A program made the position numbers and the translations under genes. A stretch of 64,000 nucleotides of DNA from contig NZ_FLRH01000004.1 of NCBI RefSeq assembly GCF_900089585.1, forward strand, positions 923,001 through 987,000. The letters run 5' to 3'. A model generated the notes under the pieces. The model was not told where the DNA came from, made no database searches, and worked only from the letters and a program-made list of their open reading frames with translations. Source of the stretch: Micromonospora sediminicola. GTDB taxonomy: Bacteria; Actinomycetota; Actinomycetes; Mycobacteriales; Micromonosporaceae. Shown one piece after another: positions 1 through 8,548 of this stretch (within the stretch, counting starts at the first letter, position 1; each line of letters opens with the position of its first letter).

Positions 1-815
1 GCGTCGTACACGTCGTCCTGGTAGTCCAGGAACACCGGGAACTCGCTGACCGGCTTGGCGGCCACCTCGGCCAGCTCGCTCTGCGCGCGGCACAGCTCGC
101 GGATGGCCGGCTTGGCGGCCTCCAGGCCACTGGCCACGATCTCCTCGGTCGGCGCGGTGGCGCCGCCCGAGATCAGGGTCACCGCGTGCGGGGTGGCCTC
201 GGCCTCGACCATCATGATCGCGACCTCGCCGTCGGGCAGGGTGCGACCGGCGACGACCATGTCGAAGGTGGCGCGCTCCAGCTCCTCCAGGGTCGGGAAG
301 GCGACCCACTGGCCCTCGACGTGCGCGACCCGGGTCGCGCCGATCGGGCCGGAGAACGGCAGGCCGGAGAGCTTGGTCGACATGGAGGCGGCGTTGATGG
401 CCACCACGTCGTACGGGTGCTGCGGGTCGAGCGCGAGCACGGTCTCGACGACCTGGACCTCGTTGCGCAGGCCCTTGACGAACGAGGGGCGCAGCGGCCG
501 GTCGATCAGGCGGCAGGTGAGGATCGCGTCCTCGCTGGGCCGACCCTCACGGCGGAAGAACGAGCCGGGGATCCGGCCCGCGGCGTACATCCGCTCCTCG
601 ACGTCGACGGTCAGCGGGAAGAAGTCGAACGACTCACGCGGCTGCTTGCCCGCCGTGGTGGCGGAGAGGACGACCGTCTCGCCGAGCTGGGCGACGACGG
701 AGCCGGCGGCCTGCCGGGCCAGCCGGCCGGTGGAGAAGGTGATCTCACGGGTGCCGAAGGACCCGTTGTCGATCACGGCGGTGCGGGATTCGGTGCCGAG
801 GTTGGTCTCGGTCAT
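1..815 (-). CDS. pnp: Polyribonucleotide nucleotidyltransferase (PNPase), N-terminal part, runs off the window
   Basis: 3'-5' phosphorolytic exoribonuclease of RNA decay in the cytoplasm; also called guanosine pentaphosphate synthetase I in actinomycetes. Only the first 271 codons are here. They show the first RNase PH fold: [20 protein letters not shown] near the start, then [12 protein letters not shown] and the [10 protein letters not shown] motif, which are hallmark PNPase sequences. The ATG at 813-815 is preceded by AAGGAG. It lies downstream of rpsO on the same strand, the classic rpsO-pnp pairing, with a likely terminator at 1001-1032 between them. The catalytic second PH domain and KH/S1 domains are outside the window. 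Confidence 0.97.
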   Translation of the reverse strand, partial: MTETNLGTESRTAVIDNGSFGTREITFSTGRLARQAAGSVVAQLGETVVLSATTAGKQPRESFDFFPLTVDVEERMYAAGRIPGSFFRREGRPSEDAILTCRLIDRPLRPSFVKGLRNEVQVVETVLALDPQHPYDVVAINAASMSTKLSGLPFSGPIGATRVAHVEGQWVAFPTLEELERATFDMVVAGRTLPDGEVAIMMVEAEATPHAVTLISGGATAPTEEIVASGLEAAKPAIRELCRAQSELAEVAAKPVSEFPVFLDYQDDVYD

Positions 816-1000
816 GTGCTGTGGTGCTCCTTCGCGTCGTCGGCCGACGACACGGGAACTGCTCAGGCGGCCGGTCTTCGATCGAAGCGCCCGGGTGGGC
901 CGGCTTGGTGCCGGGGCTCCCGGGGGCCACTACCGGAGACCGGTGCTGACCGGCTCCCTCTCGGGTCGTCGCGCGGCCGGTTTCTTCTGGTGGTACGGGA

Positions 1001-1032
1001 ACGGGGGAGCGGCCGAGCGGCCACTCCCCCGT
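1001..1032 (-). terminator. Hairpin downstream of rpsO
   Basis: Arms of 9 bases (1001-1009 and 1024-1032, ACGGGGGAG/CTCCCCCGT) enclose a second GGCC/GGCC pair, so nearly the whole 32 bases fold. It starts five bases after the rpsO stop codon on the minus strand. There is no U run, as is usual for high-GC actinomycete terminators. It may also act as an RNA-processing site for the rpsO-pnp transcript. Confidence 0.6.
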
Positions 1033-1036
1033 CACG

Positions 1037-1306
1037 TCATCGGCGCAGGCCGAGCCGCTCGATGAGCGACCGGTAGCGGTTGATGTCCTTCTTCTGGACG
1101 TAGTTGAGCAGCCGACGGCGCCGGCCGACCAGCAGCAGCAGCCCGCGGCGGCTGTGGTGGTCGTGCTTGTGCACCTTCAGGTGCTCGGTCAGCTCCGCGA
1201 TCCGCTTGGTCAGGACCGCGACCTGCACCTCCGGCGAACCGGTGTCGCCCTCGGCGGTCGCGTACTCCTGGCGGATCTTGGCCTTGGCTTCCTGGTCGAG
1301 CGCCAT
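1037..1306 (-). CDS. rpsO: 30S ribosomal protein S15
   Basis: 89-aa primary 16S rRNA-binding protein of the small subunit. The sequence starts [10 protein letters not shown] and contains [31 protein letters not shown] and the terminal [12 protein letters not shown], all diagnostic of S15. Length equals the family norm. The ATG at 1304-1306 follows a GGGAGAAC stretch; an upstream in-frame start would add 27 residues unlike S15, so it was not used. It sits between ribF and pnp on the same strand. S15 often represses its own mRNA; the 185-base leader could do this but no structure was proven here. Confidence 0.97.
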   Translation of the reverse strand: MALDQEAKAKIRQEYATAEGDTGSPEVQVAVLTKRIAELTEHLKVHKHDHHSRRGLLLLVGRRRRLLNYVQKKDINRYRSLIERLGLRR

Positions 1307-1490
1307 GTTCTCCCTGTTTCGTGGGTCGTTCGATGAGGTCCGTCGGAGCGGTCGTGGTGACCGGTGCGACGGCCCGGTTCCTCGCACCCGCGGCGTCGTG
1401 CAGGCACGCGAGGCCCCCGTCGGTCAGCCGACGTCTTCCCCACCTTACCAGCCCCGACCCGGACCGGCCGGTCAAGGTCCGCCGAGCGGG

Positions 1491-2417
1491 TCAGGACACC
1501 GCCCGGCGGGTCCGCTCCACGTCCTCGGCGATCTGGGCGACCAACGGCTCGATCGCGTCGTACGTCCGTTGCTCGCGCAGGTGGGCCACGAAGTCCAGCG
1601 CCAGCCGCTCGCCGTACAGGTCGCCGCTGAAGTCCAGCGCGTACGCCTCGACCCGACGCTCCCGCCCGGAGAACGTCGGGTTCGTGCCGATCGAGACCGC
1701 CGCCGCGAGCGGGTCGCCGCCGCGGCGCACCAGCCGGGCCGCGTACACCCCGTCGGCGGGCACCGCCGCGTACCGGTGGGTCAGCAGGTTGGCGGTCGGG
1801 TAACCCAGCTCACGCCCGCGCTGGTCGCCGCGGACCACCACGCCCTCGACCCGGTGCGGACGGCCCAGCGCCGCCGCCGCCGCGCGCACGTCGCCCGCGT
1901 CGACGCAGGACCGGATGTACGTGGAGGAGAAGACCGTGCCCGCCTCGGCGACCAGCGGCGCCCCCTCCACGGCGAAGCCGAAGGTGCGGCCCAACCGCTC
2001 CAGCAGGGCCACGTCGCCGGCCGCCCGGTGCCCGAACCGGAAGTTGTCGCCGACCACCACCAGCGCGGCGTGCAGGTGCTCGACCAGGATGTCGTGCACG
2101 AACGCCTCGGCCGGCAGCCGGGAGAACTCCGGGGTGAACGGCACCACGCAGAGCACGTCCGCGCCGAGCGCCTCGATCAGCTCCGCCTTGCGGGCCGGCT
2201 CGGTGAGCACCGCCGGGTGCGAGCCGGGGCGGACCACCTCGGCCGGGTGCGGGTCGAACGTCACCACCACCGACTTGACGCCCAGCTCACGGGCGCGCGC
2301 CACGGCATGACCGATGGTGGCCTGGTGCCCCTTGTGCACGCCGTCGAAGACGCCGATGGTCACCACCGAGCGCCCCCAGCCGCCGGGCGCCGCCTCGTAC
2401 CCCCGCCACCGCTGCAT
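1491..2417 (-). CDS. ribF: Bifunctional riboflavin kinase / FAD synthetase
   Basis: 308 aa, normal for RibF. It makes FMN from riboflavin plus ATP (C-terminal kinase) and FAD from FMN plus ATP (N-terminal nucleotidyltransferase). The N-terminal domain has the GVFDGVHKGHQ nucleotide-binding motif at residues 22-32 and SSTYIRS further on. The kinase domain has GRELGYPTANL (PTAN motif) and VEAYALDF with the catalytic acidic residue. The ATG at 2415-2417 follows a strong GGGGAGGAG site. It lies directly downstream of truB (30-base gap), an arrangement conserved in many bacteria, and upstream of rpsO. Confidence 0.96.
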   Translation of the reverse strand: MQRWRGYEAAPGGWGRSVVTIGVFDGVHKGHQATIGHAVARARELGVKSVVVTFDPHPAEVVRPGSHPAVLTEPARKAELIEALGADVLCVVPFTPEFSRLPAEAFVHDILVEHLHAALVVVGDNFRFGHRAAGDVALLERLGRTFGFAVEGAPLVAEAGTVFSSTYIRSCVDAGDVRAAAAALGRPHRVEGVVVRGDQRGRELGYPTANLLTHRYAAVPADGVYAARLVRRGGDPLAAAVSIGTNPTFSGRERRVEAYALDFSGDLYGERLALDFVAHLREQRTYDAIEPLVAQIAEDVERTRRAVS

Positions 2418-2447
2418 GCCGCTCCTCCCCTGTCCGCCCGCGCGCCG

Positions 2448-3332
2448 TCAGGCCGGGGCCAGCACGATCTCCGCGCGGGCCCGTCCGTCCCGCTCGCTGA
2501 CGATAGCGATCAGCCCGCCGGCCGGGCCGAAGACCGCGTACGGCCCGGCGATCCCCACCGGGGCCAGCGGCCCGCCGTGGGAGAGCACCCGGGCCTCCTC
2601 GGCGGTGGCGTCCCGGCGCGGGAAGTAGCGGTCGGCCGCCGCGTCCAGCGACAGGTTCACCACCTCCGGGGCGCGCTCCTCCAGCTGGTCGAGCGTGGCC
2701 GCCTCGGCCAGCGTGAACGCGCCGACCGAGGTGCGGCGCAGCGCGGTGAGGTGCCCGCCGACCCCGAGCGCCACGCCCGCGTCGCGGGCCAGGGCCCGGA
2801 TGTACGTCCCGGACGAGCAGGTGACGTCGACGTCCACGTCGACCACGTCCGGGGTGTCCCGGCGGATCGCCCGCACGTCCAGCCGGGAGACGGTCACCCG
2901 GCGGGCGGGCAGCTCGACGGTCTCCCCGTCGCGGACCCGCTTGTACGCCCGCTGTCCGTCGATCTTGATGGCGCTGACCGCGCTGGGCACCTGGTCGATC
3001 TCGCCGGTGAGCACGGCCAGCGCGGCGCGTACCGCCTCGTCGGTGACCGCGCCGGCCGGGGTGCTCGCGACCACCTCGCCCTCGGCGTCGTCGGTGACCG
3101 TGGACTGCCCCAGCCGGATCGTCGCGGTGTAGCTCTTGCCGGCGCCGATCACGTAGGTCAGCAGCCGGGTCGCCCGGCCCACCCCGATCACCAGCACGCC
3201 GGTGGCCATCGGGTCCAGGGTGCCGCCGTGGCCCACCCGGCGGGTGCGGGCCAGTCGCCGCACGCGGGCCACCACGTCGTGCGACGTCATGCCGCCGGGC
3301 TTGTCGACCACGATCAGACCGTCTGCGCTCAC
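2448..3332 (-). CDS. truB: tRNA pseudouridine(55) synthase TruB
   Basis: 294-aa enzyme that isomerises U55 of the T-loop of tRNAs to pseudouridine. It starts VSADGLIVVDKPGGMTSHDV, the usual TruB N-terminus, and has the catalytic Asp in GHGGTLDPMATGVL (Asp40 from the chosen start). Later motifs are KSYTATIRLG and CSSGTYIRALARD; a PUA-like C-terminal domain follows. The start is the GTG at 3330-3332; the open frame continues upstream but that part is not TruB-like and would run into the divergent gene at 3442. ribF follows 30 bases downstream. Confidence 0.95.
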   Translation of the reverse strand: MSADGLIVVDKPGGMTSHDVVARVRRLARTRRVGHGGTLDPMATGVLVIGVGRATRLLTYVIGAGKSYTATIRLGQSTVTDDAEGEVVASTPAGAVTDEAVRAALAVLTGEIDQVPSAVSAIKIDGQRAYKRVRDGETVELPARRVTVSRLDVRAIRRDTPDVVDVDVDVTCSSGTYIRALARDAGVALGVGGHLTALRRTSVGAFTLAEAATLDQLEERAPEVVNLSLDAAADRYFPRRDATAEEARVLSHGGPLAPVGIAGPYAVFGPAGGLIAIVSERDGRARAEIVLAPA

Positions 3333-3441
3333 GACCGCCAAGCCTGCCAGACGGCGGTGATCGGCCCCGCGGGGGATACCGCCCGGGTCACCGGGGGTGT
3401 CAAGATCAGCCGCCGTCCGCCGCGCCTGCCCGGGAAGCCCG

Positions 3442-4431
3442 ATGACCGATCCCCGTTCCGCACCCGACCCCCACCCTTCCCACGAGGCCCTGGGGCCGGT
3501 TCCCGACTGGCTCCGCCAACCCACCCCGGAGGTCGCGCCGGGCCGGGCCGACCGGTGGCGGATCGGCCTGAGCCGGCACTCCGCGAAGCTGCTCGGCGGC
3601 GCGGCCGCGCTGCTCCTGCTGGTCTGCGCGGGCTCGGTCGCGGCGGCCGGCTACCAGGGACTCCAGCGTTGGCGCGAGGTCCCGGTGGCGTACCCCACGG
3701 TCAGCCCGCCGAGCGGCGAGCAGGCGGTCAGCTCGGCGTCGCCCCCGCCGGCCGCCGGGCCGTTCGACGGCACCCCCGCCGCCGACTTCGCCGAGGGCGC
3801 GGCCGGCATCGCCCTGCCCCGCGCCCGACGAACCGGCGCGTTCACCGAGAAGCAGGTGACCGACGCGCTGGCCAAGGTCCGCAAGGCGCTGGTCACCGGC
3901 CGGCTGGACCGCGCGTTCCTCACCGCGAAGGATCCGGAGCGGCTGGTGCGACAGTTCGCCCCGGACGACCGCGCCACCGTGCGGGCGGACTTCGCCAGCG
4001 GCGGCGCCGCCAACTACGCCACCCGGTTCGGGCCGAGCACCCGGTTGACGACCGACCAACCCCGGGTGCGGGGGCGGATCTCGTACCGCGCCACGCGGGA
4101 CTCCGACGGCATCCGGGTGCTGGAGGTCACCACCAACTTCGTCTGGGTCTACGCCGTCCAGAGCGTGCGCACCCTGGCGGACCCCGAGGTCATCCTGGTG
4201 CACGACACCGTGGTCTGGCAGGTGCCTCACCCGGGCGACGTCATCGCCGCCTCCCGTGGCCTGTGGATGCAGGACGCGGAGTCCTACGCGACGAACGTGG
4301 AGTGCGCCAGCCTAAACAAGGGCCTGCTCGAGCTGGAGATCACGCCGAGCTACGGCGGCTCCGGCGACGGGGAGCACCCGGACGCCGCGTACGACCTGGA
4401 CCGCTCGCTCAAGGTCGCGGAACAGTGCTGA
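3442..4431 (+). CDS. Membrane-anchored protein of unknown function, paralogue A
   Basis: 329 aa starting at ATG 3442. A proline-rich N-terminus of about 45 residues is followed by one hydrophobic segment (about residues 49-70, ending VAAAGYQGL). The remaining roughly 255 residues are predicted outside the membrane (type II topology inferred). No enzyme motif was recognised. The next gene is a clear paralogue: both share a segment around RLDRAFLT/RLDRAFMT, NFVWVY, a VHDTVVWQVPHPG/LHDEIVWRLPHAG stretch and an invariant cysteine near VECAS/VDCDA. Its stop overlaps the GTG of paralogue B, so the two are translationally coupled. Expressed divergently from truB. Confidence 0.8.
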   Translation: MTDPRSAPDPHPSHEALGPVPDWLRQPTPEVAPGRADRWRIGLSRHSAKLLGGAAALLLLVCAGSVAAAGYQGLQRWREVPVAYPTVSPPSGEQAVSSASPPPAAGPFDGTPAADFAEGAAGIALPRARRTGAFTEKQVTDALAKVRKALVTGRLDRAFLTAKDPERLVRQFAPDDRATVRADFASGGAANYATRFGPSTRLTTDQPRVRGRISYRATRDSDGIRVLEVTTNFVWVYAVQSVRTLADPEVILVHDTVVWQVPHPGDVIAASRGLWMQDAESYATNVECASLNKGLLELEITPSYGGSGDGEHPDAAYDLDRSLKVAEQC

Positions 4432-5366
4432 GCCGACCGGGCTCCGAGCGCGACGGCCACCCCGACTGGCTGGACCGGTTGGAGCGGGAGATCCGGCCGA
4501 GTCTCCTCGTACGCCTGCGGATCTGGTGCCGGCGGCGCGCCCGCCGGCTCGCGGCGGCGCTCGGCGTGGTGCTGCTGCTCGCCGCGACCGCCGGCGCCGC
4601 CGGTTACGGCTACCGACAGCTCCGACGTCCGGCGTCCACGCCGCCGCCTGCGGCCACCGGGGCTGCGGCCACGGCGGGACCGACGACGCCACCGGACGTC
4701 TTCGCCGACACCCCGGCGGCGCACTGGCCGGCGGGGGCGGCGGGGATCGTGCTGCCCCCGGCCCGCCCGACCGGCGGCCTCACCGCCGCCGAGGTGGCCG
4801 CCGGGCTCGACCGGGTCCGCGCCGCGATGCTGACCGCCCGCCTGGACCGCGCGTTCATGACCGGCGACAACCCGACCCCGCTGCTGCGCCACTTCGCCCC
4901 GGCCGCCCGCGAGTCGGTGCGCAAGGACTGGTCGACCGAGACGATCGGCACGTACGCGACCCGGCTGGCCCCGGACGCCCGGCTCACCCCGGACCAGCCG
5001 CGGACGAAGGGCCGGTTCACCTACCGCGCCGTCCGGCAGGCCGACGGCGTACGGATGCTGGAGGTGACCAGCAACTTCGTCTGGGTCTACGGGTTCCGCG
5101 ACCTCGCCTCCCGATCCGGTCACTCGGTGGTCGTGCTGCACGACGAGATCGTCTGGCGGCTGCCGCACGCCGGCGAGGTGGCACGGGCGGACCGGGGGCT
5201 CTGGTTGCACCGGATGTCGAGCTACGGGTCGGGCGTGGACTGCGACGCCGTGAAGCTCGGGCTGATCCGCCCCGGCGGCCTGGACCCGGCCGGCATCGGC
5301 TCCCCCGAGGACCCCGACGCGCTGTACGACCCGGAGCACCCGATCGAGCTGCCGGTCTCCTGCTGA
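4425..5366 (+). CDS. Membrane-anchored protein of unknown function, paralogue B
   Basis: 313 aa. The chosen start is GTG 4425, which overlaps the end of paralogue A by seven bases. A short N-terminal part (GHPDWLDRLEREIRPSLL) resembles the cytoplasmic part of A. One transmembrane segment lies at about residues 41-62, and the extracellular domain is similar along its length to paralogue A. Its last residues (LPVSC) end in a Cys, as do those of A (VAEQC), so a conserved C-terminal cysteine may form a disulfide. Function unknown; a tandem duplication is the simplest origin. Confidence 0.78.
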   Translation: MLSRPGSERDGHPDWLDRLEREIRPSLLVRLRIWCRRRARRLAAALGVVLLLAATAGAAGYGYRQLRRPASTPPPAATGAAATAGPTTPPDVFADTPAAHWPAGAAGIVLPPARPTGGLTAAEVAAGLDRVRAAMLTARLDRAFMTGDNPTPLLRHFAPAARESVRKDWSTETIGTYATRLAPDARLTPDQPRTKGRFTYRAVRQADGVRMLEVTSNFVWVYGFRDLASRSGHSVVVLHDEIVWRLPHAGEVARADRGLWLHRMSSYGSGVDCDAVKLGLIRPGGLDPAGIGSPEDPDALYDPEHPIELPVSC

Positions 5367-5372
5367 CCGGCG

Positions 5373-6695
5373 TCAGCGGACCGCGCCGACCACCGCCCAC
5401 GCGCCCGAGCGCATCCGCAGCAGCAGGCCGACCAGCCGCAGCACCACGAACAGCGTCAGCCCGGCCCAGATCCCGCCCAGCCCGAGGTCGAACCCGTAGG
5501 CCAGCCAGATCGCCGGCAGGAACCCGCCGAACGCACACACGATCGTGAGGTTGCGCAGGTAGCGCACGTCGCCCGCGCCGATCAGCACCCCGTCGAGCGC
5601 GAACACCACGCCGCCGATCGGCTGGAGCGCGACGAACCAGGGCCAGGCCGTCATGGCCTGCTCGCGTACCTGCGGATCGGAGCTGAACCACGACGGCACC
5701 ACGCCGGCGCCGGCGGCGATCAGCACCGCGAAGGCCACGCCGCACAGGCCGCCGAGCAGCGCGACGCGGCGGGCCAGGAACCGCGCGCCCGCCGCGTCGC
5801 CGGCGCCGAGCGCGGCGCCGACCAGTGACTGCGCGGCGATGGCCAGCGCGTCGAGCACCAGCGCGGTGAAGAACCACAGCTGTACGGCGATCTGGTGCGC
5901 GCCGACCGCGGCGGCGCCGAAGCGGGCCGCGACGGCTGTGGCGGACAGGAAGCTGGCCTGGAACGCGACGCCCCGCACGAGCAGGTCCCGGCTGAGCACG
6001 AGCTGCTGCCCGATCACCCGGGGCCGGGGCCGCAGCGAGACCCGCTCGCGCACGAGCGCCGCCGCGAACAGCACCCCGGAGAGCGTCTGCGCGATCGCGT
6101 TCGCCACCGCGGAGCCGACCAGGCCCAGCCCGGCCGGATAGACCAGCAGCGGGCAGAGCACCGCGGAGAGCAGGTTCGGGCCGAGCACGAACAGCAGCGG
6201 GCGCCGGGTGTCCTGGATGCCGCGCAGCCAGCCGTTGCCGGCGGCGGCGAGCAGCAGGCCGGGCGCGCCGAGCGCCGCGATCCGCAGCCATCCGGCGGCG
6301 GCGTCGGCCACCTCGCCCGGGCCGCCGACGAGGGTACGCGCCAGCGCGCCGCCGCCGATGCCGATGGCGACCGCCACCAGCACTCCGGTGGCGAGCGCGA
6401 GCCACGACGCCTGGACGCCCTCGGCCACCGCCGCGGCCCGGTCCCCCGCCCCGAACCGGCGGGCCGAGCGGCCCGTGGTGCCGTACGCGACGACCGTGCC
6501 GATCCAGGCGGTCAGGGTCATCACGGTGCCGCCCACGGCGAGCGCGGCGAGCGGCACCCGGCCCAGGTGACCCACCACGGCGGTGTCGACCAGGACGTAG
6601 AGCGGCTCGGCGGCCAGCACCACCAGGGCGGGCAGCGCGAGGGCGGCGATCCGCCGGGGCGAGGCGGCGGTGGCGAGGGCGGCGGTGGTGCTCAT
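5373..6695 (-). CDS. MATE-family multidrug/metabolite efflux transporter (DinF-like)
   Basis: 440 aa with about 12 hydrophobic segments, the expected layout for MATE antiporters that export drugs or metabolites using H+ or Na+. The N-terminus has RRIAALALPALVVLAAEPLY and VDTAVVGHLG, the typical MATE opening. The C-terminal half has the matching repeat (QLWFFTALVLDALAIAAQSL). DinF/NorM family substrates cannot be predicted from sequence. The ATG at 6693-6695 was chosen; an upstream in-frame start would add 17 non-hydrophobic residues. It converges with paralogue B, only six bases apart. Confidence 0.88.
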   Translation of the reverse strand: MSTTAALATAASPRRIAALALPALVVLAAEPLYVLVDTAVVGHLGRVPLAALAVGGTVMTLTAWIGTVVAYGTTGRSARRFGAGDRAAAVAEGVQASWLALATGVLVAVAIGIGGGALARTLVGGPGEVADAAAGWLRIAALGAPGLLLAAAGNGWLRGIQDTRRPLLFVLGPNLLSAVLCPLLVYPAGLGLVGSAVANAIAQTLSGVLFAAALVRERVSLRPRPRVIGQQLVLSRDLLVRGVAFQASFLSATAVAARFGAAAVGAHQIAVQLWFFTALVLDALAIAAQSLVGAALGAGDAAGARFLARRVALLGGLCGVAFAVLIAAGAGVVPSWFSSDPQVREQAMTAWPWFVALQPIGGVVFALDGVLIGAGDVRYLRNLTIVCAFGGFLPAIWLAYGFDLGLGGIWAGLTLFVVLRLVGLLLRMRSGAWAVVGAVR

Positions 6696-6746
6696 CGCCG
6701 CCGATCCTGGCACGCCTTCGGTAAGGTGTGCAAGGCAAGCGATCAC

Positions 6747-7259
6747 TTACGCGAGGCGGTCCAGGAGGCGCGCGACGTCGCGCGGCCCGCGCAGCCGGTG
6801 CACCGGGATCGTGGGCGCGTACGCGGCGACGGCCGCGAGCACCCGGGGGCGGGAGTCACGGGGATAGCGCCAGACGTGGCGCAGGAGGTCGAGGTCGATC
6901 CGCTCCGGGCAGCCGTCGGGAAGGTCGGCGCGGGGGTCGGAGACCGCGCGGCCGGTCCAGCGGCGGCGCAGCACCCGGGTCAGGCAGAGGATGCGGGAGG
7001 GGTCGCAGAGCATCAGGGCGTCGGCGCGGGGCAGCCGGAGGTCGAGGGTGCCCGCGTAGTTGCCGTCCATCACCCAGGCGGGGCGGGCGGCCAGCGACGC
7101 CACCTCGGCACGGAAGTCGGCCGGTGCCGGCGCGGTCCAGCCGGGCCGCCAGTAGTGCCGGTCGAGGTGGATCAGGGGCAGGTCGAGACGCCGGGCCAAC
7201 TCACCGGCGAGCGTGCTCTTGCCGGCGCCGGAACTGCCGACGACGAGGATGCGGCGCAC
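6747..7259 (-). CDS. Small P-loop kinase-like protein (FlaR/topology-modulation family)
   Basis: 170 aa. A Walker A motif GSSGAGKST starts at residue 8, followed by LARRLDLPLIHLDRHYWRPGW, which matches the adenylate-kinase-like family annotated as DNA topology modulation protein FlaR. The lid region contains the arginine-rich stretch LTRVLRRRWTGR. Proteins of this family probably phosphorylate a small molecule or nucleotide; the true substrate is not known. Start codon GTG 7257-7259. The stop lies about 50 bases from the MATE gene start on the same strand, so co-transcription is possible. Confidence 0.8.
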   Translation of the reverse strand: MRRILVVGSSGAGKSTLAGELARRLDLPLIHLDRHYWRPGWTAPAPADFRAEVASLAARPAWVMDGNYAGTLDLRLPRADALMLCDPSRILCLTRVLRRRWTGRAVSDPRADLPDGCPERIDLDLLRHVWRYPRDSRPRVLAAVAAYAPTIPVHRLRGPRDVARLLDRLA

Positions 7260-7415
7260 CGGGAGACGGTAGCGCCGCCGTGCGGTATCCGCTGACCGGT
7301 GCGGCGCCGTCGCGGCCCGCGGGCCTCCGGTCGCGTACGGCGGTGACGTCGGCCTCGGCCCGGGCGAACGGTGCGGGTGCCCGGCCCGGCCGACGTCACC
7401 GCCGGACGACCTGCG

Positions 7416-7514
7416 TCACTGACGGGTGTCCATCGAGGTCTGCAGCGCGCGGCGCATCTGCTCGCGCGCCTCGTCGGTGGTGGTCTCGGTCTGCGGCTTG
7501 CGCTTGCTCGGCAT
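7416..7514 (-). CDS. 32-aa charged small protein
   Basis: Short open frame with ATG at 7512-7514, preceded by GGAAGGA at good spacing, and TGA at 7416-7418. The product begins MPSKRKPQTETTTDEARE and ends ALQTSMDTRQ: basic N-terminus, then an acidic/helical part, no signal peptide or membrane segment. The ribosome-binding site and the biased composition suggest a real small protein, but no family was recognised. It stands alone between the P-loop kinase gene and an untranslated 300-base stretch. Confidence 0.5.
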   Translation of the reverse strand: MPSKRKPQTETTTDEAREQMRRALQTSMDTRQ

Positions 7515-7822
7515 GGAATCGAGTCCTTCCAGGGTGCGGACCACCGAGGCGCGGCGGCCCTACGGGCGTCCGGCGCTCCGACCGGACGCGACGACCGTCG
7601 CGCCGCGACCGGGAGTCGTCGGCCTGCTGAGCGCCGGCAGCGGTCCGGGATCACCGGAGCGGCTCGCCTGGCAGCGTGAGCCCGGGTCGGTCTGACCCTG
7701 GAGGGAGGCGATGCCGGGTGTGGCACCACCGCCCGTGACCAGCGCCGCGAAGCGCCGGCCCTCACCCAAATTAACGTTCACTTTCCAGATGTTGCCCACT
7801 GTTCCCGCAATGCGGACACCCG
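7515..7822. other. Intergenic stretch without a convincing gene
   Basis: About 308 bases. Most is ordinary GC-rich sequence. One AT-richer island at about 7766-7800 (AAATTAACGTTCAC and neighbours) stands out and could be a promoter region for the 32-aa gene, read leftward, or a regulator site; AACGTT within it is palindromic. No hairpin terminator or repeat was found. Confidence 0.4.
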
Positions 7823-8035
7823 TCAGCGGGCCAGGAAGTGCCAGCCGAGCCACCACCAGAAGCCGAACAGGCCGATCCGGCCGACCGGGACCGGGCCCAC
7901 CTCGTACCGCATGACGAAGGCGCACACGTCGGCCAGCGACGGGATCCGGGAACCCTCCCGACGGGCCGCCCACTCGACGGCCGCGAACAGCAGCAGCGCG
8001 GCCAGGAACCCGCCGATCGCCAGAGCGCGCATCAT
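7823..8035 (-). CDS. Small two-helix membrane protein
   Basis: 70 aa from the ATG at 8033-8035 (a second ATG follows at once). The N-terminal hydrophobic segment is RALAIGGFLAALLLFAAVEW and the C-terminal one is GLFGFWWWLGWHFLAR, separated by the charged segment RREGSRIPSLADVCAFVMRYEVGP in which positions vary; a pair of membrane spans with a short loop is predicted. The start overlaps the stop of the upstream gene in an ATGATGA arrangement, so both are probably translated together. Function unknown. Confidence 0.65.
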   Translation of the reverse strand: MMRALAIGGFLAALLLFAAVEWAARREGSRIPSLADVCAFVMRYEVGPVPVGRIGLFGFWWWLGWHFLAR

Positions 8036-8439
8036 CGGCGGACCAGTCCCCAGAACGCGGCCAGCCAGGCGAACCAGGCGGCCGAGCGGGCCAGGTGATC
8101 CTCCAGCAGCGGATCGGCCAGGCGGGAGAACGTCGGGAAGTCGTCGCCCACGGACAGCACGAACGTCGCCCCCTCGAAGACCCCGAAGACGGTGACCGGC
8201 AGCAGCCACCACAGCGCGCCGGACGGCAACCGACGTGGGGCCGGACGCCTCGGCACCCGGTTGTTCAGCCCGACCCAGATCAACCCCCCGCCCGTACCGA
8301 GGATGTAGAGGTTCGCCGCGGTCGAGAACGACGGCAGTTGACCACCGACCAGGGAGAGGCAGATCAGCACCGGTACGGAGACGACCGGCCGGTCCCAGAC
8401 CCGGGGCGCATCGACGGTGAGCTCGCGGGGATGATCCAT
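8032..8439 (-). CDS. Four-helix membrane protein of unknown function
   Basis: 135 aa from ATG 8437-8439. Four hydrophobic segments can be seen: VVSVPVLICLSLVGG, NLYILGTGGGLIWVGL, ALWWLLPVTVFGVFEGATF and SAAWFAWLAAFWGLV. Two short arginine/proline-rich loops lie between. No known domain was recognised. It is coupled to the 70-aa membrane protein downstream by a four-base overlap; the pair may form one complex. Confidence 0.65.
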   Translation of the reverse strand: MDHPRELTVDAPRVWDRPVVSVPVLICLSLVGGQLPSFSTAANLYILGTGGGLIWVGLNNRVPRRPAPRRLPSGALWWLLPVTVFGVFEGATFVLSVGDDFPTFSRLADPLLEDHLARSAAWFAWLAAFWGLVRR

Positions 8440-8507
8440 CACCCGATTGTCCCCAGCGTGACGTAACGCGGGAAGACCGGCACGCCTCGTGATTCCGTCG
8501 AATACGA

Positions 8508-8545
8508 CGAAGGCCGGCACCCCGGTTTCGGGGTGCCGGCCTTCG
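8508..8545 (-). terminator. Strong hairpin after the secreted lysozyme-like gene
   Basis: Perfect 17-base arms (8508-8524 and 8529-8545, CGAAGGCCGGCACCCCG and its complement) with a GTTT loop. It begins three bases past the stop of the gene at 8549 on the minus strand and separates it from the membrane-protein pair. The stem is long and GC-rich without a clear U tract. Confidence 0.8.
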
Positions 8546-8548
8546 GTG

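Noticed and set aside
1104-5366. A 1420-codon open frame on the plus strand covering rpsO, ribF and truB
   Set aside because: It lies antisense to three clear genes; only its last about 313 codons (from 4425) are a real gene. Long antisense frames are normal at this GC level.
7711-7914. 67-aa plus-strand frame with GGAGGGAGG before the ATG
   Set aside because: The product is Pro/Arg/Ser-rich shadow-like sequence and overlaps the small membrane gene antisense; the ribosome site alone was not enough.
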